Made by a program: the position numbers and the translations under genes. From NCBI GenBank assembly GCA_003024985.2, contig PXIH01S0006210.1: DNA of 10,137 bases. One strand, given 5' to 3'. This document shows positions 7,539 to 10,137 of this stretch, piece after piece. Position 1 is the stretch's first letter. Every line of letters starts with the position of its first letter. The notes below the pieces were generated by a model. That model ran no database searches. It saw only the letters and a list, made by a program, of their open reading frames with translations, and was not told where the DNA came from. Origin of the DNA: Euperipatoides rowelli. Taxonomy: Eukaryota; Onychophora; Udeonychophora; Euonychophora; Peripatopsidae.

Positions 7539-7614
7539 TTTATTTATTTTTATTTACAGCGGACCCTGCACATTTCACCATGACCATACGCTAGGCAAGT
7601 CCTACGGGCATGGT
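7539..7614 (-). repeat. Retroelement 3' end: hairpin and A-rich tail
   Basis: On the - strand an imperfect hairpin (ACCAT/ATGGT outer arms at 7577-7581 and 7610-7614; CG and TAGG/CCTA inner arms; 5-base loop at 7596-7600) is followed by GCAGGGTCCGCTG and a tail of AAAT-type units (7556-7539). The plan is the same as the + strand LINE end at 2055-2110. It may be the 3' end of the RT fragment at 8020-8135 or of a SINE that copies a LINE tail. Confidence 0.45.
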
Positions 7615-8019
7615 TCCTATATTTTAAATATTTACTTTTTATACCACAGTAATCGTCTGCTGTTAACCTTGTTTTCTGTCATCATTTGTAAATGACATAA
7701 TTGGAATTTTATTTATTGCAATGTTACCTGAACCTTGAAGCTTTACAGGTAAAGACGAGTTTAGTCTTAAGCATTTTTTTTACTTTGTACAACCATTGTT
7801 TACAGTTACAGTTGTTATACCATTAAAAGATTCATCTATTTACTTTACTGGAATGCTCATTGTTTCCTTTCATCATTTATTTTATGTGCTATATTGGTTC
7901 ATTCTTTTGCGACAACCGAGGAATTGTGTAACATGGTAGGAAGCTACATTATAATATATAGACCACTTCTTCATCTCCATATTTCTCTCATATACAATCA
8001 CTTTCCACAATCATGTATT
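7615..8019. other. AT-rich spacer without a recognisable gene
   Basis: Nothing with known motifs is visible. The + strand ORF that begins at 7894 runs into the antisense of the RT fragment and has no support of its own. Confidence 0.35.
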
Positions 8020-8135
8020 CCTTCCATTTCTGAAAAGCCTTCAAGCTTTTGTAAAAAAACAAGATTAAAATGTAGTGGTCCTGATGTTGATCTTTGGACG
8101 ATTCCAGAAGTAATACATAATGGATCTGAGTAATG
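8020..8135 (-). pseudogene. Isolated LINE RT motif B fragment
   Basis: The - strand from 8111 reads TSGIVQRSTSGPLHF, a decayed form of the RT motif 'SGVPQGSVLGPLLF'. The opposite strand therefore shows the 'SGP-----W--P' signature typical of antisense RT. No FADD box follows, so the fragment is cut on its 3' side as well. It belongs to a different copy from 8243-9240, since motif B should precede, not follow, the C-terminal half on the - strand. Confidence 0.5.
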
Positions 8136-8242
8136 GCTGTTAAAAATATTTGTTGAGTCTTTAGGGTAAGATAACTATGAATGAATTTAATAAGAGACAG
8201 ATAATCCAAAGGTGTTAAGTTTATGAATGAGAATTATTAATG

Positions 8243-9240
8243 GTTTATTTATTTAGAAAGAAACAAAATAGAGAAAATTGGGTTTCTACCAAAGCCCATA
8301 GGATATACAGTAGATACAATTACATTGGAGTATTGATTGGTGGGTTACATGTAACAATAAAAGAAACACCGTCAAAAAATAAAAATAAAATACACAAATT
8401 TCATAATTACAAAAAGTTATTGATAATTGAGAATGTTAATAAAAAATGGAATGGGTGAGTTTTTGTATCTACAAGTGCGAATGTAAAGTGTGAAATATTT
8501 ATTAGAGGATCTTGTGTGTCTTGCTGAAATAGAGGATTTAGTTTTAGGGCAAAAGTTGTCAAACTCAAGAAAGAATTCTGAGGCAAAATTTTCTTGATAG
8601 TGACAGACGTCTAGAGCTGAGAGTGGTTAAGTTAAAAAAAAACCCAGGGCTTTATTATAGTCTACAAATTCTTTATGAAGGATGTTCTACAAAGCTCTTA
8701 TTTGAATGGATTCAATTAGACTAGAGCTTTTTGCTGACAATGAATTAGACCAAGCAACACATCCATATTTAAGGATGGGTCTAATGAATGTTTTATAAAT
8801 ATTAAACATTATGTGGATATCTGCTTTAAGATTTCTAAGTTTATGCAGGAAAAAAAATATACTATTAGCTTTCTTAATTATATAAGAGACATGCGAATTC
8901 CACTTGAAATCACTCTGAAAGATCAAACCTAAAATAGGCTAGTACAAGGCTCAACAGTTTTAACAAGATCTCCATCAATTGATAGCTTTATATTCGATTT
9001 GCTCTTAGAGAAATCATGTATCATAACAAAAGATTTATCGAAGTTTAGAATCATTCTACTTTCAGTGGATTGAGGGGATAAGACATGAAGATCATTCTTA
9101 ATTAAGGATTCAAGATTGTTTTATCACCCACACACACAACAGACAAGTTGTCAACATACTTGAAATGTGGGTGTAAGTTGCCTCCAATACTGTTAGTGGT
9201 GATGGTGAAGGGTATGATTTACTGAATCAAATGCTTGGCT
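8243..9240 (-). mobile_element. 5'-truncated CR1/L2-like LINE: RT C-terminal half, 3' UTR, short AAAT tail
   Basis: On the - strand it runs from the decayed palm (about 9240) through the YxDD-like box (9158-9147), the RT C-terminus and a stop at 8419-8417. A roughly 170-base 3' UTR and a tail of three AAAT units (8255-8244) follow. The copy is truncated at the 5' end just upstream of the catalytic box and carries frameshifts. An 18-base block of its 3' UTR (8303-8320) is found, inverted, in the 3' UTR of the + strand LINE. Confidence 0.75.
8417..9240 (-). pseudogene. LINE RT C-terminal half with YVDN in place of YVDD
   Basis: Successive frames read FTITTNSIGGNL, then FKYVDNLSVV (YVDN at 9158-9147; an active enzyme would have two Asp), ESLIKNDL and STESRMILNFDKS. 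After a shift near 8940, the ORF 8926-8687 reads FKWNSHVSYIIKKAN, FIRPILKYGCVAWS and IESIQIRAL. Later frames give HKEFVDYNKAL, SRRLSLSRKFCLRIL and KNSPIPFFINILN before TAA. This is the full motif series of CR1/L2-type RTs from palm to C-terminus, with at least three frameshifts. The Asp-to-Asn change alone would be expected to inactivate the enzyme. Confidence 0.8.
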
Positions 9241-9501
9241 TTAATCTTTGTAAATAGTGTCAAGTTTGTAAATGTGAAGTTAAATTATTAGAGATGTAAT
9301 AATTATATGTAAATAAGTTATTAAGAGTAGATCTTTATGAAATGAGTCCATGTTGGTGTTCAGTGAAATTATCTCTTGAACTAGTTGAATAAACTAGTGA
9401 AGGAATTGTTATCATACGGCTAATTTCTTTGTACTTAATTTACTTATGAAGGATGTTAAATTTCAAGAATATTGTAAAATAATTTTTTTTTTTATGTTCT
9501 G

Positions 9502-9529
9502 TTTTTTTTTTTTTTTTTGGGGGGGGGGG
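9502..9529 (+). repeat. T17G11 homopolymer junction
   Basis: Seventeen T followed directly by eleven G, then AGGTGGAGGG. On the other strand this is C11A17, a mirror-capable pyrimidine/purine tract. Run lengths may carry sequencing error. Confidence 0.85.
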
Positions 9530-9865
9530 AGGTGGAGGGTAGTTAACCTTGTATTTATGTTGGAAGAGAGAAAGTATCTTTAAAATGTTTTTTAGTTGAC
9601 GCTTGTACACTCTTAGAGAGGGAGAGACTAACTATTTCAAAACTTAATTCTGAGCTAAACCAAAGTAAATTTGTAGCCTATACTGTAATTAAGTAAATAT
9701 TGTTCTAAGATTGTAAAAATTGTAAAGAGTATTATATACAAATAAAGCATGTAATTAAAGATAGTATTTTGAAATGTAGAGATAAACAGTCAAATAAGTT
9801 GTTATAAAGTTAAAATCTGTAACTTATTAACATGAAGAAAGTTAGAACGACACTTATCTCTGTTA

Positions 9866-9944
9866 GTGTGTGTGTGTGTGTGTTTATCAACAGTACAGCA
9901 AACATCGAAAACATTAAGTTAACATTGTGTGTGTGTGTGTGTGT
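9866..9944. repeat. Two (GT)9 microsatellites separated by 43 bases
   Basis: Runs at 9866-9883 and 9927-9944 are each exactly nine GT units, and both are followed by TTTATC-like and CAACA sequence. They may be the two halves of a roughly 61-base tandem duplication. Confidence 0.8.
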
Positions 9945-10137
9945 TTTGTTTATCCTTCAACAAGGACAGTTTTTCATATTTTAACTTCATGGGGACTAAT
10001 ATTTGTCAAAATTAAATGAACTGCTGTATATAATTTGAAAAATTTATAACTGTAAAATTTGGTAGAGATCTGCATTCTTCTGCTCAAATTAATGTATTTA
10101 CTTGTGTGTTTTTGTACTTCCGTCATTACCTGAAGTG

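Larger units (their letters stand above)
9241..10137. other. AT-rich region without a recognisable gene
   Basis: No coding signature on either strand. Features are simple repeats (T17G11 at 9502-9529, two (GT)9 runs) and an isolated AATAAA at 9741-9746. Short words such as TTGTAAA recur, but no larger repeat unit is evident. Confidence 0.4.

Noticed and set aside
7539-7558. Pyrimidine-rich acceptor TTTATTTTTATTTACAG as the start of a + strand exon
   Set aside because: Better explained as the complement of an AAAT-type retroelement tail beside a hairpin; no open frame with a donor follows.
7894-8133. 79-codon ORF on the + strand as a small host gene
   Set aside because: Its C-terminal 'SGP-----W-IPEV' pattern is what the complement of an RT 'SGVPQGS-LGPLLF' motif gives; the sense signal is on the - strand.
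8240-8458. ORF on the + strand ending at a perfect-looking donor (GG|GTGAGT at about 8454)
   Set aside because: It is antisense to the LINE C-terminus and 3' UTR, and the donor-like bases are the complement of the conserved NSPIP codons.
9866-9944. Repeat-spacer-repeat arrangement as a CRISPR-like array
   Set aside because: The repeats are simple GT microsatellites in a eukaryotic context; there are only two units and no cas genes.

Overview
The window is AT-rich eukaryotic nuclear DNA, most likely from an invertebrate animal. It shows consensus GT-AG splice sites around a small phase-0 exon, several families of decayed non-LTR (LINE) retrotransposons with AAAT-type tails, long AT-rich non-coding stretches and many microsatellites. 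There are no bacterial-style operons. The phylum cannot be fixed from this sequence; a TTTAAAGGGAGAT-like motif near 7410 resembles common mollusc repeats as I remember them, which is only a weak hint.

Layout. (1) 1-700 holds part of a host gene on the + strand: one well-supported 93-bp coiled-coil exon (356-448) in intron. (2) About 705-2110 is a 5'-truncated, decayed LINE on the + strand. It keeps RT C-terminal motifs, a 3' UTR with two perfect hairpins and an (AAAT)n tail, and is interrupted by a roughly 500-bp unknown insert (1087-1585) flanked by GATTGA. (3) 2578-2664 is a possible last exon of the host gene, in phase with the first, followed by a poly(A) signal at 2862. The LINE would then lie in its intron. 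(4) 3133-6240 is the largest feature: a nearly complete but broken LINE on the - strand with an AP-type endonuclease, RT and C-terminal zinc-knuckle motif. Its coding strand is extremely poor in C. A roughly 65-bp repeat at its 3' edge recurs at 2254-2319. (5) 6240-7535 is AT-rich DNA without recognisable genes. (6) 7539-9240 is a cluster of - strand LINE remains: a tail with a hairpin (7539-7614), an isolated RT motif (about 8020-8135), and a CR1/L2-like RT C-terminal half with 3' UTR (8243-9240). (7) 9240-10137 is AT-rich sequence with a T17G11 tract and two (GT)9 microsatellites.

No operational multi-gene system is visible. The window reads as an intron and intergenic region of a host gene that has accumulated nested and truncated retrotransposons. 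All longer ORFs are either LINE remnants or antisense shadows of them. The most useful points are the candidate host exon pair, the nested insertion with its possible target-site duplication, the strand asymmetry of the large LINE, and an 18-bp 3' UTR block shared by two LINE copies.
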